In this document: one piece after another, positions 5,120-12,050 of the stretch
Layout of the letters: each line of letters starts with the position of its first letter
Position numbering within the stretch: the first letter of the stretch is position 1
Source of the DNA: TMED26 sp002694075
Lineage (GTDB): Bacteria; Pseudomonadota; Alphaproteobacteria; Thalassobaculales; Thalassobaculaceae
Reading direction: 5' to 3'
DNA: 13,613 bases
Assembly (NCBI GenBank): GCA_036160575.1
Contig: JAYYDT010000129.1
Span: 1 to 13,613 of the forward strand
Made by a program: the position numbers and the translations under genes
The notes under the pieces: generated by a model
Databases searched by the model: none
Told to the model about the DNA's origin: nothing
Seen by the model: the letters and a program-made list of their open reading frames with translations, nothing else

Positions 5120-6853
5120 GTGCCCCCCGTGGATGATTTTAAGACGGCCGACCGACTTCCGCGTATCTCCCTGGCCCTGCAGCCCGACCGCGCCGCGGCC
5201 TATGGCGATCTCGCCGATTTGCGCTGGCGCCAAGGCGACGCTACCGGCACCGCCCGGGCCTTGGACCAGGCCTATGTGAGCGCGCCGAACAATCGCCGCG
5301 TGCTGCGTTTGCGCGCGCGCTTTTCCTGGCAAGCCGGACGGCTCGATGCCGCCTTGGGCAGTATCGACCGGCTGGTCGCGCTGGTCGATCCCCACTGGGA
5401 CGACTTTGTGACCCGGGGCGACTTGTTGGTCGCGCGCGGCCGCCTCGACGCCGCCGATGCCGCCTATGCCCGGGCCGGCGCCCTCAACCCGGCGGCCGCC
5501 AAGGGTTATCTCCACCGCGCCGAAGCGGCCGCGCGCGGCGGCGATTTCGGAACCGTGCTTGGCATGCTTGACCGGGCCCGTCTGATCCGCCCGGATCTTG
5601 CCGCGATTTATCTTAGTCGCGGCAACGCCCATTTCGCGCGCCGGGACCTGGACTGTGCCGGTGCCGACTATCGGCGCGCCTTGGTTCTCAGACCGGGCCA
5701 TCAGGACAGCGCCTATAATCTCGCCAATACCTTGGTTGAAAGCGACGCCGAGCTGGCCGCCCTGCGCCCCTTCGACTGGGCCGTGCACGGGGCGGCGCCC
5801 TATCCCCGCGCCTGGGTCAACCGGGGCAATACCTTGTTGTATCTAAAACAGTACGCCGCCGCCGTGGCCTCGTACGACCGCGCCATCGCCGCCGCCCCGG
5901 CCATGGCCGAGGCGCATTGGCGCAAATCTCTGGCCCTGTTGACAGCCGGCGATTACGCGCGCGCCTGGCCGCTTTACGAATGGCGCTGGCGTTTACCGGA
6001 TCGGCCGCCGTCGAGCCGCAAATTGACGCAACCGGCTTGGCGCGGCCGCCAGGCGTTAACCGGCAAAACTCTATTGCTCACCGCCGAACAGGGTTACGGC
6101 GACATGATTCAATTCTGCCGCTATCTGCCCGACCTAATTACGCGGGCCGGCCAGGTGGTGGTGGAGATGCCGCCGCCGCTGATCCCGCTTGTCACAGCGA
6201 TGGATCCGGCCTTGAAGGTTATCGCCACCGATGCGCCGCTGCCGCCCTTTGACATGCATTGTCCCCTCATGTCGCTCCCCCTGGCTTTGACGACGCGTCT
6301 GGAGACGATCCCAGGCGCGGGCGGCTATCTGCGCGCCGATTCGCAAAAAGTTCAGTCTTGGCGACGACGCTTGGGCGCGCCGAAGCAGCCGCGCGTCGGT
6401 CTGGTCTGGCACACCACCAGCCCCTCGCGAAATTCCCCGCGCAAAAGCTTGCCGCTGGCCGATCTCCGACGCCATCTACCGGCCGGCGCCGACTATGTCA
6501 GCCTGCAAAAAGAGCATACCGCGGTGGACCTCACCGGCGCCGGCGATCTGCGCCTGTTCGGCGACGATTTGCACGATTTCGCCGAAACCGCGGCCCTAAT
6601 CGCCGCGATGGATTTGGTCATCAGCATCGACACCAGCACCGCCCATTTGGCGGGCGCGCTGGGCAAGCCGGTGTGGTTATTGCTGCACACGCCGGCCGAC
6701 TGGCGTTGGCTGGAGGACCGCGACGACAGTCCGTGGTATGCCCACATGCGCCTCTACCGGCAAACCCGCCGCGGCGATTGGGCACCGGTTTTGACGCGCG
6801 TGGCCGAGGATCTGGCCGCCTGGCTGAAAGCGGCGCCGACGTCGCCCCTTTAG
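5120..6853 (+). CDS. TPR-repeat protein with GT9-like glycosyltransferase domain
   Basis: A 577-residue two-part protein. Residues about 15-290 are a run of 34-residue TPR-type helices; well-formed units include V-N-R-G-N-T-L-L-Y-L-K-Q-Y-A-A-A at 234. Residues about 290-577 are a glycosyltransferase-like domain related to the heptosyltransferase (GT9) fold: E-Q-G-Y-G-D-M-I-Q-F-C-R-Y-L-P starts at 323, and S-I-D-T-S-T-A-H-L-A-G-A-L-G-K-P-V-W (502-519) forms the likely nucleotide-sugar site. Proteins of this build are common in alphaproteobacteria and are thought to glycosylate proteins or glycans; the acceptor here is unknown. No signal peptide, so cytoplasmic. The start is GTG. The candidate at 5120 is only one base past the GAGG ribosome-like site, so a second GTG at 5129 (three residues shorter) is an equal possibility; a stop at 5066 excludes anything further upstream. 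Confidence 0.85.
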   Translation: MPPVDDFKTADRLPRISLALQPDRAAAYGDLADLRWRQGDATGTARALDQAYVSAPNNRRVLRLRARFSWQAGRLDAALGSIDRLVALVDPHWDDFVTRGDLLVARGRLDAADAAYARAGALNPAAAKGYLHRAEAAARGGDFGTVLGMLDRARLIRPDLAAIYLSRGNAHFARRDLDCAGADYRRALVLRPGHQDSAYNLANTLVESDAELAALRPFDWAVHGAAPYPRAWVNRGNTLLYLKQYAAAVASYDRAIAAAPAMAEAHWRKSLALLTAGDYARAWPLYEWRWRLPDRPPSSRKLTQPAWRGRQALTGKTLLLTAEQGYGDMIQFCRYLPDLITRAGQVVVEMPPPLIPLVTAMDPALKVIATDAPLPPFDMHCPLMSLPLALTTRLETIPGAGGYLRADSQKVQSWRRRLGAPKQPRVGLVWHTTSPSRNSPRKSLPLADLRRHLPAGADYVSLQKEHTAVDLTGAGDLRLFGDDLHDFAETAALIAAMDLVISIDTSTAHLAGALGKPVWLLLHTPADWRWLEDRDDSPWYAHMRLYRQTRRGDWAPVLTRVAEDLAAWLKAAPTSPL

Positions 6854-6858
6854 GGGCG
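6843..6858 (+). terminator. Weak hairpin at the 3' end of the TPR-glycosyltransferase
   Basis: CGCCCC (6843-6848) and GGGGCG (6853-6858) form a perfect six-pair stem with a TTTA loop that includes the stop codon. No T-run follows, so it is not a classical intrinsic terminator; it may only stabilise the transcript end. Confidence 0.3.
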
Positions 6859-6879
6859 CCCGCGTCGGACACCATTCAG

Positions 6880-6912
6880 GCGATGTCATTGCGATCAGGT
6901 GATGACAATCGC
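6880..6912. terminator. Imperfect inverted repeat between convergent genes
   Basis: GCGATGTCAT (6880-6889) and ATGACAATCGC (6902-6912) pair with one bulged base over a 12-base loop. It lies in the 132-base space between the convergent glycosyltransferase and UbiE-class methyltransferase, where a bidirectional transcript end is expected. No flanking T-run on either strand, so the terminator role is only a guess. Nothing else is recognisable in 6854-6985. Confidence 0.3.
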
Positions 6913-6985
6913 ATTGCAAAACGCCGGCGCCGCGATCCACTCGCCGCGCCTCTGAAAACGCGCGCGCCCCCAAGGCAGGCCAAGG

Positions 6986-7813
6986 TTATTTCACGGCGAT
7001 GATCTTAACCGGTGCGATCAAACCGTTTTGAATGTCGGCGACCATGTTTTCGATTTTGTCGGCGGCGCCGTGCCCCATCACAACATGCACGCCCAAGGGC
7101 GGCGGCCCGCACGCCTGCCGCGCCCGTTTTTGCATCTCGGCAAAAAAAGCCAGGGCGAAATCGCGCCGGTCCTCGCGCGCCACCACCCGCAAGCCGGCGG
7201 CCGCCAAGGCGCGTTCATAGTCGTCCGGGGCGGCCACGAAGCTGGTTGTCGCCGTGGTCGCCCAGGGTTTGGGAAAGGACAAATCCCCAGAACCGGTGCG
7301 CATGACGTCGTAAACGCCGAATTTGGCGCCGGGCCGCAGGACCCGGTGCACCTCTTTGAACAGGGCCGTTTTATCGGCGATGTTCATCCCCACATGCATC
7401 ATATAGGCGGCGGTGAAGGCGGCGTCCTCGAAGGGCATGTCGAGGGCGCTGGCGCAGCGCAACCGCACCCGGTCGGCGAGCCCCAACCAATCGCAGAGAG
7501 CGCCGCCGGTGTCGACAAATTCCGCCGTCAAATCAACACCCGTCACTTGACAGCCAGCGGTCACCGCCGCGGTGCGCGCCGGTCCCCCCAGGCCACAGCC
7601 GACATCCAGCGCGTGATCGCTCGACGTCAGCCCGAGATAGCGACAAAAATCCACCGAGGCGGGCCAGCCACCGATATGGAATTCATCGACGCCGGCGAGG
7701 TCCTCGACCGTGACATTCTCGGCGGTTTTGCCAATTTGATGGATCGCCGCCCGCACCGCGTCGAGCAGGCCGCCTTGGGTGTAGTGGTCGGAAACCTGGG
7801 CTTCGGTCCGCAT
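6986..7813 (-). CDS. UbiE/COQ5-class SAM-dependent methyltransferase
   Basis: A 275-residue class I methyltransferase. V-D-E-F-H-I-G-G (42-49) precedes motif I, A-L-D-V-G-C-G-L-G-G-P-A-R (68-80); V-T-G-V-D-L-T (90-96) supplies the acidic residue for the SAM ribose; M-H-V-G-M-N-I and the V-L-R-P-G-A-K-F motif follow. The H-I-G-G plus G-C-G-x-G-G-P combination recalls small-molecule N-methyltransferases such as the sarcosine/dimethylglycine type as well as UbiE, so the acceptor is open. ATG at 7813 has a strong GGGGAGG eight bases upstream. It is the last gene of a minus-strand run behind the amidase (33-base gap) and dehydrogenase, probably co-transcribed. Family confident, substrate unknown. 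Confidence 0.85.
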   Translation of the reverse strand: MRTEAQVSDHYTQGGLLDAVRAAIHQIGKTAENVTVEDLAGVDEFHIGGWPASVDFCRYLGLTSSDHALDVGCGLGGPARTAAVTAGCQVTGVDLTAEFVDTGGALCDWLGLADRVRLRCASALDMPFEDAAFTAAYMMHVGMNIADKTALFKEVHRVLRPGAKFGVYDVMRTGSGDLSFPKPWATTATTSFVAAPDDYERALAAAGLRVVAREDRRDFALAFFAEMQKRARQACGPPPLGVHVVMGHGAADKIENMVADIQNGLIAPVKIIAVK

Positions 7814-7846
7814 CCTTGCCGCCTCCCCGGCGTCAGGCGCCTATAC

Positions 7847-9265
7847 TTAAAGCGCCGGGCGCTTATCGGCCCACGGCCGGGCGGTTTCGAAGGCGGCGGC
7901 GGCTTGCAAAACCCCAAGGTCGTCAAACCGTTTGGCGACAATTTGCAGACCCACCGGCAAGCCATCGCCGGTGAACCCGCAGGGCACCGAGGCGGCCGGT
8001 TGATTCGAGAAATTAAAGGGGTAGGAGAATTCCGCCCATTGCACCCAATCCCATTCATGCTGTGGCCAATGGTCGGGATTCAACTGGTCGGCCGGAAAAG
8101 CGGCGACCGATACCGCCGGGGTCAGCAACAGGTCGTAATTGTCCATGAAACGGTGCCAGGCCTCCATATAGGCCAGCTTGCGGGCACGCATGCTCATATA
8201 GTCGAGCGCGCTATAGCCGGCGCCGGCCTTGATGCAAGCGACCAGGCCGGGGTCCAGTTGATCTTCCCATTGGTCCAGGAGATGGCCGTAATTGGCGGTC
8301 TCGTGGACCGCCCAGAAAAAGCGGATCATCTCCAGCCCGTCTCGCACAAAGGCCAATTGATCGCCGCCGACCTGCTCGACATGGCAGCCCATGTCTTCGA
8401 AAACGGTCACGCCCGCGGCCACCAGATCGGCCACTTCCGGGTCGACTCGGGCGTGGCCGAGGTCCGGCGAGTAAGCGACGCGCAGACCGCCGAGGTCCTT
8501 TTTCAGCAGGCCCGGATAATCTTCCGGCGGGCTTTCCAGCGAGTAATGGTCGAGGTGATGGGGCCCGGCCATGGTTTTCAGCATCAACGCGGAATCCATG
8601 ACGCTCCGCGTCATCGGGCCATTGTGACTGACCTGGTCGGAGTTTCCGACCGGCCAACTCGGCACCCGCCCGAAGCTCGGTTTGATGCCGAAAATGCCGC
8701 AAAAATGCGACGGCATACGGATCGACCCGGCGCCATCCGAGCCTTGGTGCAAGGGGCCGTAACCGGCGGCCGCGGCGACCCCCGCACCGGCCGAGGAAGC
8801 ACCGGCGTTGAAGCCATGTTTCCAGGGGTTGTGGGTGATGCCGGTCAGCGGCGCGTGGCTGACCCCTTTCCAGCCAAACTCCGAGGTGGTGGTTTTGCCC
8901 AGCACCACCGCGCCGGCCTCGCGCAGACGGGTGACAAACGGCGTGTCGGCGCCGAACACCTCGCCCTTCATGGTCATTGAGCCGCGCTGGGTCGGCAAAT
9001 CGGCGGTCACCGCCAAATCTTTAATGGTCACCGGCATGCCGGTCAGCGGCCCGACATTCTGGCCGCTGGTCAGCGCCTGCTCGGCCGCCCGCGCCTGGTC
9101 CATGGCGGCGTCGCCATCCCACACCACGAAGGCGTTGAGCTGGGGCTCCAACCGCTCGATGCGCGCCAGCACCGCCTCACACAGTTCAACGGGAGAGAGT
9201 TTTTTGCCGCGAAACAGCGGGGCGAGTTCACTCGCCGGCATAAAGCAAAGATCGTCCGGGGTCAT
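7847..9265 (-). CDS. Amidase-signature (AS) family hydrolase
   Basis: A 472-residue amidase of the Ser-cisSer-Lys class, which hydrolyses carboxylic amides. The triad can be read directly: Lys82 in T-I-K-D, Ser157 in G-A-S-S-A-G, and Ser181 in G-S-D-G-A-G-S-I-R. Their spacing of 75 and 24 residues equals that of fatty acid amide hydrolase. The usual G-G-S-S-G-G loop is altered to G-A-S-S-A-G, a mild change around the oxyanion region. The start is set at ATG 9265 (M-T-P-D-D-L), preceded by a TAGGG-type site; an upstream ATG at 9328 would add 21 atypical residues. It lies between the dehydrogenase (84-base gap) and the methyltransferase on the same strand. There is no GatB or GatC partner, so the tRNA amidotransferase role is unlikely; a catabolic amidase is more probable. 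Substrate unknown. Confidence 0.9.
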   Translation of the reverse strand: MTPDDLCFMPASELAPLFRGKKLSPVELCEAVLARIERLEPQLNAFVVWDGDAAMDQARAAEQALTSGQNVGPLTGMPVTIKDLAVTADLPTQRGSMTMKGEVFGADTPFVTRLREAGAVVLGKTTTSEFGWKGVSHAPLTGITHNPWKHGFNAGASSAGAGVAAAAGYGPLHQGSDGAGSIRMPSHFCGIFGIKPSFGRVPSWPVGNSDQVSHNGPMTRSVMDSALMLKTMAGPHHLDHYSLESPPEDYPGLLKKDLGGLRVAYSPDLGHARVDPEVADLVAAGVTVFEDMGCHVEQVGGDQLAFVRDGLEMIRFFWAVHETANYGHLLDQWEDQLDPGLVACIKAGAGYSALDYMSMRARKLAYMEAWHRFMDNYDLLLTPAVSVAAFPADQLNPDHWPQHEWDWVQWAEFSYPFNFSNQPAASVPCGFTGDGLPVGLQIVAKRFDDLGVLQAAAAFETARPWADKRPAL

Positions 9266-9349
9266 TGGTCGCCGCCCTATGAAATATTTCCAACCAGGGC
9301 AAGCGTAATCCCAAAACTTCGGTGACACAAATCACCGCCGCGCCCGCCG

Positions 9350-10132
9350 CTAGCTGGCCATCCAACCGCCGTCGACCATCAGGTTTTCGCCGTTGATATA
9401 GCTGGCTTCGTCGCTGGCCAGAAAGCACACCGCGCCGGCCACGTCCTGCGGCCGGCCAAGGCGCGGCCAGGGCGTGCGCGCGTGCGAATAGGCCAACAGC
9501 TCATCCTCATTCGGGCGCGGCGGCTTGCCGGTCAGGATTTTACCAGGCGCGACGGCGTTACAGACAATGCCTTGGCCGCCATAGTCGCCGGCGATTTGAC
9601 GAGTCATGTAGACCACCGCCGCTTTGCCAACACCGTAGGCGATGTCCTCGGGCGCGCGGATCATGCCGTGCTGGGAGGAGATATTGACGATACGGCCGCG
9701 CACCTCGGGGTCGCCATCGGCCGGCGGCGTTTGCGCCAACATCTGCTGCACCGCCCGCTTGCAACCGAAAAACACACCCTTGGCGTTGACCGCCATGACC
9801 CGGTCCCAGTCAGCTTCGCTGGTCTCCAGCAAGGGGCCGCCGGCGCGCGTCGCCGCGTTGTTGACGATCACGTCCAACCGCCCCCAGCGGGCAACGGTGG
9901 CGGTCACCGCCCGATCGATATCCGCCCACACCGCCACATCACCGGGCTCGAAGGCGGCGTCGGCGCCCATCTCGGCCAAGACGTCGAGGGTCGCCGGACC
10001 GCCCTCGCGCGGGGTCTGGGTGACATCGACCACCATCACCTTGGCCCCCTCGGCCGCGCATTTCAGGGCAATCGCCTTGCCGATGCCGCCGCCGCCGCCG
10101 GTGATCAACGCCACCCGATTGTGTAAGCGCAT
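9350..10132 (-). CDS. Classical SDR-family NAD(P)-dependent oxidoreductase
   Basis: A 260-residue classical short-chain dehydrogenase of normal length with a full active site: T-G-G-G-G-G-I-G (11-18), N-N-A (91-93), Asn116, Ser153 and Tyr166-x-x-x-Lys170, with the usual 13-residue Ser to Tyr spacing. Asp36 at the end of the second strand (V-V-D-V) favours NAD over NADP. A C-terminal V-D-G-G-W closes the fold, as in 3-oxoacyl-ACP reductase and sugar or polyol dehydrogenases. ATG 10132 has GGAGAG seven bases upstream and was preferred to the ATG at 10177, which adds 15 residues unlike the family. It leads the minus-strand operon with the amidase and methyltransferase and is divergent from the PuuE-like gene. 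Likely oxidises or reduces a hydroxyl or carbonyl in that pathway; substrate not deducible. Confidence 0.9.
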   Translation of the reverse strand: MRLHNRVALITGGGGGIGKAIALKCAAEGAKVMVVDVTQTPREGGPATLDVLAEMGADAAFEPGDVAVWADIDRAVTATVARWGRLDVIVNNAATRAGGPLLETSEADWDRVMAVNAKGVFFGCKRAVQQMLAQTPPADGDPEVRGRIVNISSQHGMIRAPEDIAYGVGKAAVVYMTRQIAGDYGGQGIVCNAVAPGKILTGKPPRPNEDELLAYSHARTPWPRLGRPQDVAGAVCFLASDEASYINGENLMVDGGWMAS

Positions 10133-10184
10133 GTCTCTTCTCTCCGCGTTATCGGGCCTGCCCATCACGGCCCGCAAATATCCC

Positions 10185-10216
10185 CGCCAAGCTAGCGCCG
10201 CGTGCTAATCTTGGCG
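10185..10216. repeat. Long imperfect inverted repeat (candidate operator)
   Basis: Outer arms CGCCAAG (10185-10191) and CTTGGCG (10210-10216) are perfect complements. Inner arms TAGC (10193-10196) and GCTA (10204-10207) also pair, with one mismatch and one bulge between them, around a seven-base centre. It ends 23 bases before the PuuE-like GTG and begins 52 bases from the SDR ATG, a good place for a shared repressor site. No regulator gene lies in the window. Confidence 0.5.
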
Positions 10217-10228
10217 ACCGAAACCGGT

Positions 10229-10234
10229 GGGAGG
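10229..10234 (+). promoter_or_regulatory. Strong ribosome binding site for a GTG start
   Basis: GGGAGG five bases before the GTG at 10240 supports that non-ATG start for the PuuE-like gene. Confidence 0.65.
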
Positions 10235-10239
10235 TCGCG

Positions 10240-11157
10240 GTGGACCATTTGAAACGTGATTTTATCGGCTACGGCGCCACCCCGCCGGACCCGGCCTGGC
10301 CCGGCGGCGCGCGCCTGGCGGTCAATTTCGTCCTCAACTATGAAGAGGGCGCGGAAGCCTCGATTACCGACGGCGATGGCCGAGGTGAAGCCGGACTCAC
10401 CGAATCGCCAGCGCTCGAAGCCGGTCCCGACGGCCGCGATCTGGCCGCCGAATCGATGTTCGAATATGGCGCCCGCGTCGGCTTTTGGCGGCTCTTGCGG
10501 CTGTTCCAGGAACGCGGGCTCACCGCCACCGTCTTCGCCTGCGCCCAAGCTTTGGAGCGTAACCCGCCAGCGGCGCGGGCGATCCGCGCCGCCGGCTTCG
10601 ACATCTGCTGTCATGGTTGGAAATGGGTCAATCATTTCGAGCTCACCGAAGCCGAGGAGCGCGACCACATTCAGCGCGCCATCGCCTCGCTGACGACGAC
10701 CACCGGCAGCCCGCCAATCGGCTGGTATTGCCGACACGGGCCCAGCGTCAACACCCGCCGCCTATTGGTCGAGACCGGCGGCTTTCTTTACGATTCCGAC
10801 GCCTATAACGACGACCTGCCGTATTGGACCCGGGTCGCCGGCCGCGACCATCTGGTGGTGCCCTATTCCCTGGTCAACAATGATTCCAAATTCAGCCGTG
10901 GCTGGTTCGGCCATGGCGAGGATTATTTTCAGTTCATGCGCGACGGTTTCGATTTTCTCCACGCCGAGGGCGCGCGCAGCCCGCGGATGATGTCCTGCGG
11001 CCTGCATTTGCGGCTGATCGGCCATCCGGCGCGGGCCATGGGCCTGCAGCGTTTCCTCGATCACGTCGCCGGCACGCCGGAGGTGTGGGTCACCGGCCGC
11101 GCCGATATCGCCCGCCATTGGGCGGCCACCCATCCGCCCGGCGGCAAAACAGCTTAG
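10240..11157 (+). CDS. PuuE-like hydrolase (allantoinase / polysaccharide deacetylase family)
   Basis: A 305-residue protein with close overall likeness to PuuE, the metal-independent allantoinase recruited from polysaccharide deacetylases. Family landmarks are G-Y-G-A-T-P-P-D-P-A-W-P-G-G-A-R (10-25), N-Y-E-E-G (33-37) in place of the deacetylase T-F-D-D-G motif, E-S-M-F-E-Y-G-A-R-V-G-F-W-R (71-84), C-H-G-W-K-W (124-129), N-T-R-R-L (171-175), Y-D-S-D-A-Y-N-D-D-L-P-Y-W (184-196) and G-L-H-L-R (254-258). The second metal His of deacetylase motif 2 is Trp129, as expected for a metal-free enzyme. The stretch before N-T-R-R (W-Y-C-R-H-G-P-S-V) differs from the W-Y-T-G-R-x-S form I recall for PuuE, so a substrate other than allantoin is possible. 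GTG start with strong ribosome site. First gene of a three-gene plus-strand operon, 11 bases before the amidohydrolase. No urate-oxidation genes are nearby. Confidence 0.82.
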   Translation: MDHLKRDFIGYGATPPDPAWPGGARLAVNFVLNYEEGAEASITDGDGRGEAGLTESPALEAGPDGRDLAAESMFEYGARVGFWRLLRLFQERGLTATVFACAQALERNPPAARAIRAAGFDICCHGWKWVNHFELTEAEERDHIQRAIASLTTTTGSPPIGWYCRHGPSVNTRRLLVETGGFLYDSDAYNDDLPYWTRVAGRDHLVVPYSLVNNDSKFSRGWFGHGEDYFQFMRDGFDFLHAEGARSPRMMSCGLHLRLIGHPARAMGLQRFLDHVAGTPEVWVTGRADIARHWAATHPPGGKTA

Positions 11158-11161
11158 GGAG
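11156..11161 (+). promoter_or_regulatory. Ribosome binding site deciding the amidohydrolase start
   Basis: AGGGAG, overlapping the last two bases of the PuuE-like stop codon, sits seven bases before ATG 11169. It supports that start over the in-frame ATG at 11085 inside the upstream gene. Confidence 0.65.
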
Positions 11162-11168
11162 CGGCGCG

Positions 11169-12044
11169 ATGCCAGCGAGCGAGACGCCGGCGTTGTCGAT
11201 TGTCGACGCGCAAATCCATCTCTGGGGCACCGGCCTGCCCAATAACCAGGCCCATCGCCAAGTCACCGCCTTCACCGCCGGCGAGGCCATCGCCCTAATG
11301 GACGCCGGCGGCGTCGACGCGGCGGTGATCCACCCGCCCAGTTGGGATCCGGGATCGACGGATTTGGCCCTGGCCGCGGTGCGCGATTATCCCGGCCGCT
11401 TCGCGATCCTCGGCAGCCTACCCCTGGAGGATTCGGCGGCGGCGGCGGCCATCGCCACCTGGCGCGACCAGCCGGGCATGCTGGGGCTGCGTTTCTTGCT
11501 GCTCGATGAACCCTATCGAAGCTGGGCCGCCGACGGCACCCTGGATTGGCTGTGGGCGGCGGCTGAGGCGGCGGGGGTGCCCATCGCTTTGCTGGCCACC
11601 GACTCGCTCGGCGATGTCGCCGGCATCGCCCAGCGCTTTCCGGGCCTGCGCCTGACCATCGACCACTTGGGCGGGCGCGGCGGCAACACCACCTTGAAGG
11701 ACGCCGCCGCGATGACCCATATGCCGGCCCTGCTGGCCCTCGCCAAGCATCCCAATGTGGCGGTCAAAGCGACCGGCCTGCCGGGCTATTCGGCCGAGCC
11801 CTACCCTTTTCCGACCATGCAGGGCTATCTGCGGCAAGTCTTTGACGCCTTTGGCCCCGACCGGGTGTTCTGGGGCACCGACATCACCAAGATGCCCTGT
11901 TCCTGGCGCGCCTGCGTGACCATGTTCACCGAGGAATTGCCCTGGCTTGGCGCCGATGACAAGCGGCTGATCATGGGCGCGGCGGTACGCGCCTGGTGGG
12001 GCTGGCCGGCCGCCGGTGAGGCGCCGCCCGGGCCAGCGGGGTGA
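11169..12044 (+). CDS. Amidohydrolase-2 family hydrolase (COG3618-like TIM barrel)
   Basis: A 291-residue amidohydrolase-superfamily TIM-barrel protein. The first strand carries V-D-A-Q-I-H-L-W-G (12-20), where the usual metal-binding H-x-H is Q-x-H. Later landmarks are L-T-I-D-H-L-G-G (162-169, His166), V-A-V-K-A-T-G-L (197-204) and V-F-W-G-T-D (233-238), whose Asp238 is the conserved catalytic acid. Relatives hydrolyse lactones and other cyclic esters or decarboxylate aromatic acids; Q-x-H forms occur in the family to my knowledge. It is the second gene of the operon, 11 bases after the PuuE-like hydrolase and 6 before the spermidine-synthase-like gene, which suggests successive hydrolytic steps in one pathway. 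Substrate unknown. C-terminal A-W-W-G-W-P is followed by a Pro/Gly/Ala-rich tail that may be dispensable. Confidence 0.85.
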   Translation: MPASETPALSIVDAQIHLWGTGLPNNQAHRQVTAFTAGEAIALMDAGGVDAAVIHPPSWDPGSTDLALAAVRDYPGRFAILGSLPLEDSAAAAAIATWRDQPGMLGLRFLLLDEPYRSWAADGTLDWLWAAAEAAGVPIALLATDSLGDVAGIAQRFPGLRLTIDHLGGRGGNTTLKDAAAMTHMPALLALAKHPNVAVKATGLPGYSAEPYPFPTMQGYLRQVFDAFGPDRVFWGTDITKMPCSWRACVTMFTEELPWLGADDKRLIMGAAVRAWWGWPAAGEAPPGPAG

Positions 12045-12050
12045 GGGTGG

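Larger units (their letters stand above)
10133..10239. promoter_or_regulatory. Divergent intergenic region between the two catabolic operons
   Basis: A 107-base shared upstream region for the SDR-amidase-methyltransferase operon (leftward) and the PuuE-like operon (rightward). It contains an inverted repeat at 10185-10216 and a six-base one, CGGGCC/GGCCCG, at 10153-10174. No consensus promoter is recognisable on either strand. Confidence 0.45.

Noticed and set aside
5024..5788. A 254-codon minus-strand frame opposite the TPR region
   Set aside because: It is opposite a clear TPR-glycosyltransferase and has a low-complexity Gly/Ala/Gln-rich translation without motifs.
6854..6985. Intrinsic terminators between the convergent genes
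   Set aside because: Hairpins exist but no T-run follows on either strand, so they are listed only with low confidence.
7836..7856. GGCGC/GCGCC stem between the amidase and methyltransferase genes
   Set aside because: Only five pairs with an 11-base loop and no T-run; expected by chance in GC-rich DNA.
7028..8980. A 650-codon open frame on the plus strand, antisense to the methyltransferase and amidase
   Set aside because: Both minus-strand genes have intact catalytic motifs, good starts and ribosome sites. The plus-strand product has no recognisable domain and the Arg/Gly/His-rich make-up typical of antisense frames in GC-rich DNA.
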